Made by a program: the position numbers and the translations under genes. DNA of 48,831 nt from Plasmodium relictum (lineage: Eukaryota; Apicomplexa; Aconoidasida; Haemosporida; Plasmodiidae), in assembly GCF_900005765.1 (NCBI RefSeq), contig NW_021628673.1:1-48831 (forward strand), given 5' to 3'. The notes under the pieces were generated by a model. It saw only the letters and a program-made list of their open reading frames with translations. It made no database searches and was not told the origin of the DNA. The stretch's first letter is position 1, and every line of letters begins with the position of its first letter. Below are positions 22,368 through 33,600 of the stretch, piece after piece.

Positions 22368-23783
22368 GATATTGTATTGTAGTAAATCTCAAGAACATGA
22401 AGATATATATGATATTCTATCTTGTAAATAAATTGCTTATGTAACACAGGAAAACAAAAATAATTTATGAAGAGATATAGCATGGAAAAATGAATTACCA
22501 ATTTACTTTGGAACAGGACAATTATATATACCAGAAAAATATAGAAATTGTTTAATATATTTTTTTCATAGTAATAAATTGCAGGGAATTGTGGAATAAG
22601 TAACATATTAAAAAAAATTAGTATGCATGCTTGGTGAGTTAATATTAACTGAGAATTTGAAGACTACATTTCAAATTGTTTAGCATGTTAGATAACACTT
22701 AAAGATTTAGACCAGATACAAATCAAGCATTATCAAAACCTATTATATTTAATATAGTATCTTTATATATTATAGGACCCACAAAATGGAAAGGAAAATA
22801 ATACTTTATGCATGTAGCAATTGGTCATTATTCACGTTTTATGTTAACAAATGTAACAAATAAAACCCTTATTACTATGGATGCAATAAATAATATAAGG
22901 AATACTTGGATCCTTATATTTGGAGTCCCAGGAAATATTTTAACAGATCGAAGCTTGATTTATATGAGAATTTCGGGATTATATTACTATTGAATTACGA
23001 ATAAAATTATATAGTATCATCTCATACTATCCATAAGTGAATAGTATAAATGAAAATTATCAGAAAAGTCTTCATTATATGAGAAAGAGGATCTACCTAT
23101 CGAGGCAGTAAAAAACGTAGTGTTAATATATAATATAACACATGGCACGATAGGAAAAACACCATATTTTGTTATGTATGGAATCGATTATATATATCCA
23201 TTTTTTTAAACAATACTGCCATAAACTACTTCATAAATGAGAATCATTTATCTAAGTGATCGATGTAAAAAAGTACATGTGGCAATTTAATTAAAATTAA
23301 AGAATATCCCTTCATTAAGAATAAAGATATTAATATTGGAGATATTATTTATTATGAATTATATGAATAAGAGGGAAACTAAATAAAATATTGGAGTGGA
23401 TATGTACCATATAAAGAGTACATTGGCCTTTCCCTCAGAGTAATTAATGTTGAAAATTAGAATTTGAAAACAATACCTATTTATTATAGAGGTAGGGAGA
23501 TACATATTCTTCAATCGAAAATTAAAATGTTAAGTAATAAGGCAAAAGATATATATAAAATGGATTTGAAGAAACTTACACAGGTAATTGATAAGAATAA
23601 AAGGAAGTCAAAATCTATACATGCATTGAATATTAAGGGTTATTTTGATATTTACGGAAGAAGTAATAATTCATATTATGAAAATATTAATACGAATAAT
23701 GGAAAGATTAGTAATGAGATACAGAAGGAAGTGAAAGTTATAAAACAGAAAGATAAATTATAAGTAAAATTAGTAATTCCCCT
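22368..23783 (+). pseudogene. Retrotransposon integrase and C-terminal tail, copy 2
   Basis: It begins ILYCSKSQEHEDIYDILSC, matching VLYCNKPSEEYEDIYNIPSC of copy 1, then AWKNELPIYFGTGQLYIPEK. The HHCC zinc domain is decayed (ISNCLAC remains). The core reads FNIVSLYIIGP with Tyr in place of the first Asp. The open part 22808-22993 is HVAIGHYSRFML through FGVPGNILTDRS (second Asp kept). The C-terminal part, open at 23464-23763, is basic and ends FDIYGRSNNSYYENINTN, a tail also found in copy 4. Stops are scattered. A functional integrase would insert the cDNA with a 5-bp target duplication, as the solo LTRs show. Confidence 0.82.
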
Positions 23784-23796
23784 TAGTGGCGGAGTA
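23784..23796 (+). promoter_or_regulatory. Polypurine tract of copy 2
   Basis: AGTGGCGGAGTA lies directly before the TG of the 3' LTR (23797). Copy 4 has AGGTGGTAAAGTA at the same place. A purine-rich tract ending at the 3' LTR is the plus-strand DNA primer site of LTR retrotransposons, and it independently supports the LTR start set by the target duplications. Confidence 0.8.
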
Positions 23797-24448
23797 TGGT
23801 TGATAAAATATATCATTATCCTTTTATATAATTATAATTAGATGACCATGCGGAAAATAAAGAGTTAGCCATGTATTTACTATTCTTAAAAAAAAAAAAA
23901 TATTTTTTTGTGTGTGTGTGTGTATTGATTTTATTAAATTTATTCTTATTCATTTAAAAAAAAAAAAAAAAAGATATATACATATATATTTTTTTTTTAA
24001 TAGATTAGAAAAGATTTAATGAAATGTTTTTATAAAATTTTGTTGTCAAATCGAATTAATTTTTAAACAGTAAAAATTGAATTCGAAGTTTAAAAGAAAA
24101 GCAAAAAGCATTTTTTTTTATTAATATTTAATATGTATGTATTTTAAAAATACAATTAATAACTATAATTTATTTGTTTGTTATAATTAAAAAATTTTTT
24201 TTTAATCATTAATTTTAATGTGGATTTATATTTTTAATAAAAATAAAGATACATTTTTTATTAAAGTAAATAAGTTCCTCTGAAACAAAAATTGCTCATT
24301 TTTGTAAATTATATGTACAAAGTTTACGTATTAGGAGCGTAAATATATTTTTATAATAAAATTATTAGAAATATTTCTACATGCTCTTTATTAATCTGTT
24401 TTTTCATTTCACTAGCAAAGTGATTGAATGGAAAATTAATAAATAACA
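23797..24448 (+). repeat. 3' LTR of copy 2 (LTR-B)
   Basis: About 652 bases, from TGGTTGATAAAATATATC (23797) to AATTAATAAATAACA (24448). It begins with a head hairpin (GATAAAATATATCATTATCC), has GAGTTAGCCATGTATTTAC (the family-B form of the A mark) near 23861, a (GT)n run at 23909-23923, and the terminal palindrome at 24386-24443. Confidence 0.85.
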
Positions 24449-24520
24449 TATAAATTTTATTTTTTATACCTAAATTACAGTAGCAACGTATTTCTCTGTA
24501 TACTTTTTTAAAATGTACAT

Positions 24521-24751
24521 TTGCAAATGTATATTATAAAGCTTTATGAATATATAAGTTTAGGCAGTAATTTCATATATATTGCTTCATATGTAATATG
24601 TTCCATTTTCATGATATTTATTAATAAACAAAGAAAACAATATAGAAACAAAAACAGTACAATTTGCACTATTGATTATGAAAATATCAAAAAATATAAA
24701 GATTCAAGAAAAATTTACCTAGAAAATAAAAGATTGCCATTAAAGCTTTAA
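24521..24751 (+). other. Small ORF with one membrane span and basic tail (possible gene remnant)
   Basis: 76 codons just beyond the 3' LTR of copy 2. After a short start it has FIYIASYVICSIFMIFI, a membrane span, then a strongly basic tail (NKQRKQYRNKN) and a mixed hydrophilic end. This is the layout of the C-terminal end of a Plasmodium surface or exported membrane protein (stop-transfer plus cytoplasmic tail), so it may be the last part of a gene cut off by the retrotransposon. No family was recognised, no upstream exon was found, and chance is not excluded. Confidence 0.3.
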
Positions 24752-26751
24752 TTATAGTAATGATGTAATTGCCCCTAAATCTTAAAAATAAAGAAAAATA
24801 AAGTTCATGTAAATATACTAGGATAATACAAATGATTTTGTTTCTTTACTGTGACATACATAAATAAATATATATAAAAAAAATAATGAATAAAAATAAA
24901 AAACTATTTACATTTCATTATAGATTTAAAAAGTGTTCATAAATTGTTCATTTAACTTTTTTTTCTTTAATTCTTTCTTAATAAATCATTTTGAAATGAA
25001 ACATTTTTTATATAAAAAAAATAGTTTGTAGCAAAAAGATGAGTCTTTTTAATAGAAACGCTAATTGAAAATATATATAATTAGAAAATTAAAACATAGA
25101 AAAGAATAATATGATAGTGATATACTTCATTTTTTGCTTAATTTTTAATTTCTTATGATTTTTTTAATAAAAAAATTTTATCTTTTTTGTTTTTTGTTTC
25201 TTGTGAAAAAAAAAAAACACATATCCAAAACTTTTTTACATGTTAATTATTTATCTTCTTTTAAACAATATATATATATATAAAACTTAGAATATCTCTT
25301 AGTATAAAAGATATAATTAAAAGAAAATTTATACTATGAATATTTTTAAATTTCAAAGATAAAACAATTAATTTTTTTTTTTTTATTATGTTTCCATTTA
25401 TTTACCTTTTCTAAATATTAAAATTATATGATATTTTATAATAATTTATATTGTTAAAATATATTAAGATAATAGCTTTGCTTTAGGTACTTTTTTCGGC
25501 ATTTCTCATATATATCCAGAATAAAAAATATAAAAATAAACTTTTTTGTTATTTTATGTGTATAAAATAAAAAAATTTAAATATAAACGTTATGCTATTA
25601 TTTTTATAAAATTAAATAAAATAAATTAATAAATTTGTGATTTTTAATTTATAATCTATAAAAATTTAAATATGATTTTATACTAATAATTATTCATAAT
25701 TACTATATTTTTAATTTTTATATTTATTTTTATAAGTTTTCATTTTTTTTTAATTTAATATTATAAAAAACCTTTTTTATTTCACTTATTATTTAATTGA
25801 AATTAGATTTATTTTTGTTGAATTTAACTTTATTTAGAGTTAATTTCACAGCATTTATTTAAATTTATAATATTTTAATTATACAAATACAATTTGGTTA
25901 AAAGGTTAATGGAATAGAAATTTTGATTTTATAAACTATTATAAAAATAATTTTTTCATATAATATTGATTAATTCTCTTTTCAATGATTTTTGTGAAGT
26001 ATTAAAAAATTATGTAATACACATATAAAGTAATCTGCATTTTATTTATTTTAAAATTTCTTAAAATAAACAATGTATTGTATGATGTCTAAATCTATAT
26101 ATAGATATATATATATATATAATATAACCAAATTCGTGTATCTATTAAAATACAAGTGCAAGCATATACTTTTTCAATGTTTATATTATTTCTAAAATAA
26201 TTATCAATGAAAATCTCGATTCATTTTAAAAAAAATTCTCAAAAAGATACTTAAAAAATAAATATTCAATCATTTATTAATTTATTTAAAAAACGAAATC
26301 CATCACTACACTACGTTCATTTGTTCTATCCTAAAAGTGGCAAAACAATTAAAACTTTTTTATATAAATACTTTATTGCATGCATTATTTTTAATTTCAC
26401 ATTTCGTTTGTGTATTTTTTTACCGGATATATCCGTTTTGTATATATTTTACTATAATTCCTTTTAATAGTGTTTTATTTCTTAAAATGGCACGTAAATA
26501 AGAGTATATTTCTTCAATAAACTATTAAATTTAATATATAAAATTTTATTTTCTATTCAAGAAGGGCTATAAATATTTCGACTATTTATATATAATTTTT
26601 AATATGCTATTACGCATGCAATTTAAAATGAAATAAAATAGTAAACTGAAAAATTTGAGTTTTTTTTTTTCAAATTATGATTTATAAACAGAAATGTTTG
26701 CAATTGTAGTAATAGTTGCAATTATACTTTTTATATATAAAAATTAAAATG

Positions 26752-26804
<53 letters not shown>

Positions 26805-27024
26805 TTTTTTATATTTAACAAAAAATTAATTATATAGTAGTATCAAAAATTATAAACTGAAGATAATTATTTTCATAAAATGAAAGCATGTTAATGTTAT
26901 AAGAGTGAACATATGAACGTTGTTAATTTATTATAATTAATTTTAATAGAAAATCATAATTTTACTTTTTTTTTATTCACTAAATTAAAGATTTATGAAA
27001 TATTTTTGTATCTGTAATTAATAT
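24752..27024. other. A/T-rich spacer with an (AT)n microsatellite
   Basis: No gene or LTR was recognised. TTAATTCTCTTTTCAATGAT near 25970 weakly resembles an LTR end and is not called. A 41-base alternating AT tract lies at 26759-26799. The last ~200 bases must hold the promoter of the gene at 27025. Confidence 0.5.
26759..26799. repeat. (AT)n microsatellite
   Basis: Uninterrupted alternating AT of about 41 bases, 226 bases upstream of the ATG at 27025. Confidence 0.95.
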
Positions 27025-27693
27025 ATGAACAATATATATATATATATTATTTTAATTTATTTGAAACTAGTTCTTATAAATTCATCACAAATGAGTGATT
27101 CCGTAAAACAAGAAAATATACCATGTATAGGAAATCCATCTTTTGAGCAATGTAAGATAGCTAGTTATTTAGAATTCGAAATAACAGTAAGATATTTATC
27201 TAAATTAAAGGAAGAAAGTAGTGACGAAGATAAAAAAAAAGCTTTAAATAATTATGATGCTATAGCACAAGATATTGATAAATTTGAAAAAGATTGCAAA
27301 CTTTATAAAGTACCAAAAGAAATGCAGTATCCAATGGCATACAGAATAAGTAATCGTCTATATGATTATTGTTTTGATGAACCATTGACAGAGCAATATT
27401 CCTTAAAATTAAAGGAAATTTTTAGTGTGGAGGAAGATACATTTCAAAAAGTTTTTTTGGAGGCATTAAAGGAAAAGGACAATAAATATAAAAAGAAAAT
27501 AATTGACAATATAAATTTGATAAAAGAGTATCTTAAGGAAAAGGGAGAATCTAAGGGAATTGCATTATCCGAAGAAAAATTACAAAATGCAGCAACCAGA
27601 ATAAGAGGTTTTTTAAATGATTTCTTTTCTTTTTCTATAATACCTTCCAGAACTTTTCCTGTGGAACCTGATGATGGAAGCCCACCCTTATAA
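27025..27693 (+). CDS. Small secreted protein with four cysteines, unknown function
   Basis: 222 codons in one exon. Residues 5-20 (IYIYIILIYLKLVLINS) form a signal peptide, with likely cleavage near SSQ. The mature chain has four Cys (IPCIGN, FEQCKIA, KDCKLYK, YDYCFDE), all in the first ~115 residues, suggesting two disulphides. A charged, helical, Lys/Glu-rich second half follows, ending with a Pro/Ser tail (PVEPDDGSPPL). There is no second membrane span or GPI-type hydrophobic end, so it is predicted to be secreted. Codon use and the lack of any break over 669 bases set it apart from the dead retrotransposon text. No PEXEL was found. I do not recognise the family. A plausible class is a lineage-specific subtelomeric secreted protein. 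An unseen upstream exon is possible but not needed. Confidence 0.78.
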   Translation: MNNIYIYIILIYLKLVLINSSQMSDSVKQENIPCIGNPSFEQCKIASYLEFEITVRYLSKLKEESSDEDKKKALNNYDAIAQDIDKFEKDCKLYKVPKEMQYPMAYRISNRLYDYCFDEPLTEQYSLKLKEIFSVEEDTFQKVFLEALKEKDNKYKKKIIDNINLIKEYLKEKGESKGIALSEEKLQNAATRIRGFLNDFFSFSIIPSRTFPVEPDDGSPPL

Positions 27694-29046
27694 TTAAATC
27701 TTTATGAGTTATTTAGAACTTTTTAAATAATTTTTAATTATAAAAAATTATGCCTAGAGATACTAAAACTTTTTCCACAACTTTTTTATTGATTCAACCC
27801 CAATTGAGTACTGAAAAATGAAGCGATAAAATAGTTAGTTACCTGAATAAATATATTTTTGGCATTCACTGGCATAAAATTTATCATAAAAACAAAACAA
27901 ATAAAATTTTTTTTGTAAATTAGAATGTTAAATAATATAATGGATTCTATCATAATTACTTATAAATTATATGTATTAGTGAGTTCTATGTTAAGTTTTT
28001 TTAGCACTATAATTATATTATTTTTATATTTTATATTAAAAAAAATAAAATGAAGTAAGTTACTGTATAAATGGTTTGTATTTTAAGCCCAATGGTTCTT
28101 TTTTCTTATTATAAGTTAAAAAAAAATATGTAATGTTTTTTTATTTTTGAAAAAATTATTTTTTATAAAGAATTTATATGTTTTTATTATTATATATCAT
28201 TTATGGTTTTTGCGTTATACATTATTAAATAATACATGAAAACCTATTTTTTAACATTAAATAATAAGGTCAAAAACAATTAGCATGAAAACAAGAAAGA
28301 TTAAAAAAAAAATAATGAAAGTCGTAATGAAAAAATACACTAGTCGAATAATATACTTTTTATGCTTGAATGATAATTAATTTTTATATATGTACATTAA
28401 TAAAGCTTTATTTAAATAAGTGTGTATATTATATATTAATTGTCCACTCATAGACTTGTATTGAATAACATTAAAATAAAGTGCATATAGAAAGATATTT
28501 CTATTAACTTTACTCATTGAGAAATTACATATTAAAAATAATATATTGGTTAATAAAGAAAATTATAAATCTTTTTTTAAATTCTTAATATAATTTTATA
28601 AAATTATAAAACTAATTTTGAATAACATTAATTTTTTTTTTTTAGGATTCAACATAATTTAGAAGAATAGAATTAAGTTTGTTCTATATGCAAAACGTGA
28701 TTAATAAATCATTCTATTTTTACAAAAATAAAGTATTTAACAAAACTTTCACTTTCTCCACAAGCAAAACATTAAAGGATTGAAACGAAATTAATTTTTA
28801 TTTTTTTTTTTTTATTATAAAATTATGATTATTTTAAATTAAGAAAAAAATAATTTTCTTTTTTGGGAAAAGAGAGATATGGATGGTGCAGTCCATTTTC
28901 CTCTATAAAAATTCGTAAAATTTTTGTAAGCATGCAATATATCTTAAAATAATCTCTGTTTTAATAGTAGTATAATATGATGGGTGTTAAATATATATAT
29001 ATATATATAGTTATTAATATTTTTATAAAATAGTGAAAATTATTCT
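27694..29046. other. Spacer with scattered LTR scraps
   Basis: No gene. A degenerate reversed palindrome lies at 28433-28480 (ATTAATTGTCCACTCATAGA), and TTGGTTAATAAAG at 28546-28558 resembles an LTR start. Poly-A/poly-T tracts and an AT tract at 28990-29010 are simple sequence. Confidence 0.4.
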
Positions 29047-29111
29047 ACATACTCTTTATTAATTTGTTCATTCAATAGTTGATTAATTGACTATTCAATG
29101 ACTTTGTTAGA
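29047..29111. repeat. Terminal palindrome with inverted right half
   Basis: CTCTTTATTAATTTGTTCAT at 29049 is the normal left half of an LTR end. It is followed not by the loop and right arm in forward order but by TTGATTAATTGACTATTC through ACTTTGTTAGAGT, which is the loop and right arm in reverse complement. The piece thus looks like an LTR end whose right half has been flipped. Confidence 0.55.
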
Positions 29112-29112
29112 G

Positions 29113-29735
29113 TGTAGTCTAATAAACAATTTCATTAACCTTTTTTAAATTAATAGTTCTTATGAAAAATAGTAAGTCAATCATGCATTTGCTAGCTTTA
29201 AAAAAAAAGAAAAAATTTCATTTTTTTTTGTGTGTGTGTTGTTTTGTTAAATTTATTTTTATTCATTTCAAAAAAAAAAAGATAATTTTTCTTTTTATGA
29301 AAGATTTAACGAAACGTTTTCGTAAAATTTTTGTTCTCAAACCTTATTAATTTTAAAAAATTAAAATTTAAATTAGAAATTTAAAGAAAAAATAAAAAGG
29401 ATTTTATTTATTAATATATAATTTTTACTTGTTTTTCTAAGACTTTTAATATCTATAATTTGAATTTATTTGTTTTTTTTATTTTACATAATCAGAAGTT
29501 TTAATGAAAATTTAAATTTTTAATTAAAATAAATGAATATTTTTATTAAAGTAAATAAATAGATCTGAAACAGTAATTGCTTAGCTGTGTAAATTATATG
29601 TATAAAATTTATGTATTACTAGCATTAATATATTTTTACAATTAATAAAATTAATGGATACATCTTTATATGATCTTTATCAATTTGTTTGTTCAATACT
29701 ATAGCAAACTCATTGAACTTCCAATTAATAAATCA
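29113..29735 (+). repeat. LTR-B, 5' LTR of copy 3
   Basis: About 623 bases ending CCAATTAATAAATCA (29735). It matches the 3' LTR of copy 2 throughout: the GT run at 29230-29238, TTTAACGAAACGTTTTCG near 29306, TCTGAAACAGTAATTGC near 29565 and the terminal palindrome at 29672-29735. The start is diffuse (TGTAGTCTAATAAAC at 29113). It is followed directly by a gag fragment, so it is the 5' LTR of a third element. Confidence 0.75.
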
Positions 29736-30098
29736 TACCTATAACAGAAAGTTTATCCAGGGTAGATCACTAAATTATGTTCTAACGGAGATATAATTAT
29801 CATTTTACAATTGATGATTAATTTACTAAGACATTTGTTTAAATATTCTGAAGAATGCATCGAAAATATAAAAAAAATCATAAAAGTTGAACTAGATCCC
29901 AATACATTAAAAGATATGAATTCATTTTATATTATAAAGTATTTGTTAATGGCTGTTTATATTTAGAAGAACCTAATGAATATAATGTTAATGATCTCTA
30001 GAAATATTTAGGTTACGAATTCCATATCATTGTAAGAAATGAGTACCTATAAAAATACCTAAAAATGAGAAATTCATGAAGATGGTATCTTAAGTACT
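29736..30098 (+). pseudogene. Retrotransposon gag N-terminal fragment, copy 3
   Basis: It starts with TACCTATAACAGAAAG, close to the leader after the LTR in copy 2 (ACGACAACAGAAAG). A readable stretch LLRHLFKYSEECIENIKKII through ELDPNTLKDMNSFYIIKYLL shows a helical gag-like segment, interrupted by stops and a frameshift. It is cut at 30098 by the 5' LTR of copy 4. The rest of copy 3 is not found with certainty. Confidence 0.6.
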
Positions 30099-30551
30099 TG
30101 GTGAATAAAGGACTTCATTTACCTTTTTAGTTTTTAAAATAATGAAATACAGAAAATAAAATTAATTAGTTCATGCAATATACTAGAAAAATGTATGTAT
30201 AAAGATATGTATACTAAAATATATGTAGCAATCTTTTATTATAGAGATATGTATGTAGAAAAGCATATCTGAAGACATATGTTGGTAGAAAGATAAGTTA
30301 TAAAAATAGAAGGAAAAACTAGTAAAATATATATAATACTTTTTATAAAAAAAAATAAATATACGAGACTTCATATTTTTATTTAGGTTGTTTATTTACT
30401 CAAAATAAACAAAAATATATAAGAAAGTAAGAATAGTTATAGTAAACTATTTTATAATAAATGAACTTAATGGAAAATTTTCTGCATTCTCTTTATTAAT
30501 TTGACTGTTTAAAATACTTTGAAAGCATTCAAACAGTCAATAAAAGCCTCA
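30099..30551 (+). repeat. 5' LTR of copy 4 (LTR-D)
   Basis: 453 bases, from TGGTGAATAAAGGAC (30099) to AAAAGCCTCA (30551). Compared with the 3' LTR it shares TTTTTAGTTTTTAAAATAAT near 30123, ATACTAGAAAAATG near 30180, CAATCTTTTATTATAGAGAT near 30229 and the terminal palindrome at 30487-30542 (arms TTGACTGTTT / AAACAGTCAA). The D family is shorter than A or B, and its palindrome pairs better than the others. Confidence 0.85.
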
Positions 30552-31676
30552 TCATGTTAGAAATCACATTATAATAAATAGGGGCATAAAAAGATTAAAA
30601 AATTTTAACATAATAACTAATCTAACTAAATCATATAAATTTATGATTAAAAAAATGGAAACACTTAATTATGTTTATGTAACTATCAAAATTTAATGCG
30701 ATATATGTAAAATATTATTTTGCTTCAAAGAATCTAAAAATACAGTTATACTAATGTATTGATCTAAAAAAGAAATATGTTTGTTGTTTAAAATAGTATT
30801 ATTTAATTTTCACTATAATGCACTAGTAGTGATTTCTGCTAATGAAATAACAAATATGTTATACTTACAAAATCACTTATCTAGAGTTATATACCAGGAT
30901 GTGGATAAGAGATATAGGGAGTACGTCAATCTTATATGTATCAGACCAAAAAGAAGCATATTAAAAGCTATGGAGTCTTTTATTATTTATTGTGAAATAT
31001 ATGTTAAGTGTTGTTTATGTTTTGATATTAATAACTTAACTGAGGAAGATACTTGAAGGCGTTTTAGCCGAAGATACCTTCACATTTAAGAAAACAAATC
31101 TAGGTAGAAAAACTTCAAGGGAAGGCATTTTGCAAATCTATGAATTATATGGTAACATTGAATAATTCACTTATTAATGAATTGGGTGAAGAATTAGAAT
31201 TTTATGATGATAGAAGATGATATGATAATGGAAAGTACTAAATTTACATCATACAATATATGAATTTGTTGAAGCGAAAAATATAGTATTAGAAGAAATT
31301 TCTTAGATCTCAAGAAAAGTTGTAATAAGTGTAATCTTATAGATTATTCATTATTGGTATGTTTACATAAAGTTTTAAAGGATCAATCAGATAGGGCCAA
31401 ATGTGTTATGGTCAATGGAAATGTAACGTTACTTTTAAATTTAACAATAATGATACTAATATGAAAATATTAGATATAATTCAGAAAATTGTAAATAAAC
31501 AAAAATATACATTTGAAAAACAAAATGGTAAATATAAGGAAATATATCAAGTAAAAAGTTCAAAGAAAATGAGGAATTTGTTATAATAAAAAATAGAGTT
31601 AATAATGTGTACATAGATGAAGAATTAGAAAGAACATAAATTTAAGAAAAATATAGAAAAAATTGAAGAGAGTAAA
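30552..31676 (+). pseudogene. Retrotransposon gag, copy 4
   Basis: The open part 30781-31056 (91 codons) contains NEITNMLYLQNHL and RPKRSILKAMESFI, aligned with gag of copies 1 and 2. A later stretch has SCNKCNLIDYSLLVCLHKVL near 31316, a zinc knuckle of form C-X2-C-X4-Y-X4-C (His replaced by Tyr), followed by the same KVL-K tail as copies 1 and 2. The first knuckle is not readable. The open part 31401-31586 is a Lys/Asn-rich linker to the protease. Not functional. Confidence 0.75.
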
Positions 31677-32461
31677 TTGGTTGCAAATAGAGTACTATGT
31701 GATGATTATGTTAGAATTTTTTGTCCGTATTGTGAAGAAATAGTTGAAATAAATAGAAAGGAAGTATATGCTTTATTAGACACGGGATCATATATATGTA
31801 CTATATCAGCCTTTTCCTCAAAAAAATTAGATATTGAACTCCACTTGGATTTCCTACTAATCATTATCAGTGGAATATGCATTGAAAAAAGTCATAGTTA
31901 TTAAAAAAGATTGCAATACATATGAAGTCTACATATGAACAAATAAGTACAAGATTTGCTACAAAGGATACATAAAAAATTCTCGTATTAATTTATGGTA
32001 TAGCAACAACATAATTAGGGTGTTTGCTATGAAGAAGAATAAAAACTATTTATATATATAATGAAAGTTATACCAGAAAAGAAAGAAAATGTAGGAAGAT
32101 ATATTCAAGAATTTATTTAATTTATTCAGAAATTTATTGATAGAAGTGATTTGATACCTCAAAAAAGAGAGAACTAAGGAAATTAGTAAAATATAACTCA
32201 GTACTTTGAGGAAATAAAATGAAAGGAGTATCAAGTAATTATGAAGTTTCAATTAAAGTACAAGGAAAACTACATAGATATAGTATCAGAACTTTGGGTA
32301 AAGAAAATTTAGTTGGAGTACATATAAAAAATAGATGAAATGGTAACAATAGGAATCATATGTGTAATTATTATGAAACAATTGACTTCATATATAGTCT
32401 TTAGAAAAAGGATGGTTAATGGAAAATAACAGTATATTATAGGTATTTAGATATATATGCA
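31677..32461 (+). pseudogene. Retrotransposon aspartic protease and linker, copy 4
   Basis: The open part 31677-31904 (75 codons) has EVYALLDTGSYICTIS, the best-kept protease active-site loop in the window (L-L-D-T-G-S), near residue 35. A frameshift follows, before the flap. Further on, KFLNIS-type text on the other strand is a shadow and is ignored. ECKENYIDIVSEL-like linker sequence leads to RT. Retropepsin-type protease would act as a dimer to cut the Gag-Pol chain. Confidence 0.7.
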
Positions 32462-33600
32462 TTGGATTATTTATATATTTTCCCACATATAAAACATATA
32501 TTTCAAACATTTTATGGCACCAAATGGTTTTCAAATGTAGATCTTAAAAACGGATCTTGGAACATAGGATTAGATGAAAATAGCAAGAAGTATACCATAT
32601 TTGTGGTATCTATATCTAGGGTATTTATATTTAATGTATCGCCATTTGGATTAAAAACTACTGCTCAATTTTAGAGAATAATGGAAAATGTACTTATGGA
32701 AATGATTCGAGAAAATTCCGTAGTTGTATATATTAATGACATCAATATTTTTATGAAAATAGTAATTGAACACTTTAAAGTATTACAAAAAATATGTAAA
32801 TTGCTTATCGATAATAATATAGAAATTAATACAAAGAAGTGTAAATTCTGTAAGATATCTATAACTTACATAGGACAAGTAATAACCCTTAAAGGAAATG
32901 TACTTTCATTAAGTATAATAAAAATCATTATTGAAGCAGATAGACCTAAATCTAAGAAACAATTTTTATTATTTTTAAGGAATACTAAAAATTATAGAAA
33001 CTATATAAAGAACTTGCCAGAATAGACTTCCAAATTAGTTATATTATTATCCAAAAATAAATAACTTATTTAAAATGAAAATCACTCTCAAGTATTTGAA
33101 CAAATAAAAAAAAAAGACTGAAATACTTTATCTTTTTCTGAAATTAAAAAACCTTATGCCATCTATACAAATGCACACGATTATACTATAGGAGTTGTAT
33201 TAACTCGAATATATGGTGATATTTTTCCAAAGGAGATTAATTTATTATTCATCAAGAGAAATGAATAATATTCAACGGAAATGGAGTACAATAGAAAAAG
33301 AATTATTTTTAATCTCTATAGTATGTGAAAAATTCGACTATTATACTAAAGGATCAAAGGCCTTGATTAAAAAAAATATTGCAAAGGTATCATAGGAATA
33401 TATTCTGCTAATACTGGAGAATTATATAGATGGAAGTCGAGATTATCTGAATTTAATTTGTAATTTGAACATTGATGGAATTAAAAATAGTTTGAATGAC
33501 TGAATTGCCATATATATAGAAAATAAACTTTATCTCTCATGTTACATGATACATTGTAGCAAGACATTAGAAGAATATAGGGATTTATGTATTATTCCAT
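32462..33600 (+). pseudogene. Retrotransposon RT and RNase H, copy 4
   Basis: RT: 32462-32674 has FYGTKWFSNVDLKNGSW (first catalytic Asp present) and SPFGLKTTAQF, then a TAG. 32681-33025 has VVVYINDINIFMK, the YxDD box with the first Asp changed to Asn, then KKCKFCKISITYIGQVIT and RPKSKKQFLLF (thumb). RNase H: PYAIYTNAHDYTIGVVL has Asn for the first catalytic Asp. 33213-33395 has RKWSTIEKELFL (Glu kept), then IKKNIAKV where KTDCKSL should be. LNDxIA near 33488 has TGA for the Trp of LADWIT. Reverse transcription would be impossible from this copy. Confidence 0.85.

Larger units (their letters stand above)
19470..24448 (+). mobile_element. Ty3/gypsy LTR retrotransposon, copy 2 (LTR-B type, internally deleted)
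   Basis: The order is 5' LTR (about 19470-20055), gag with zinc knuckles, protease, RT, integrase, tail, polypurine tract, and 3' LTR (23797-24448). The two LTRs match along their last ~450 bases; the 5' LTR has lost its outer part. The RT connection and RNase H are missing because of one deletion near 22367. Many in-frame stops are present and the integrase has Tyr for its first catalytic Asp, so the copy cannot be active on its own. It is the best guide to the LTR, gag and tail organisation of family B. Confidence 0.88.
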
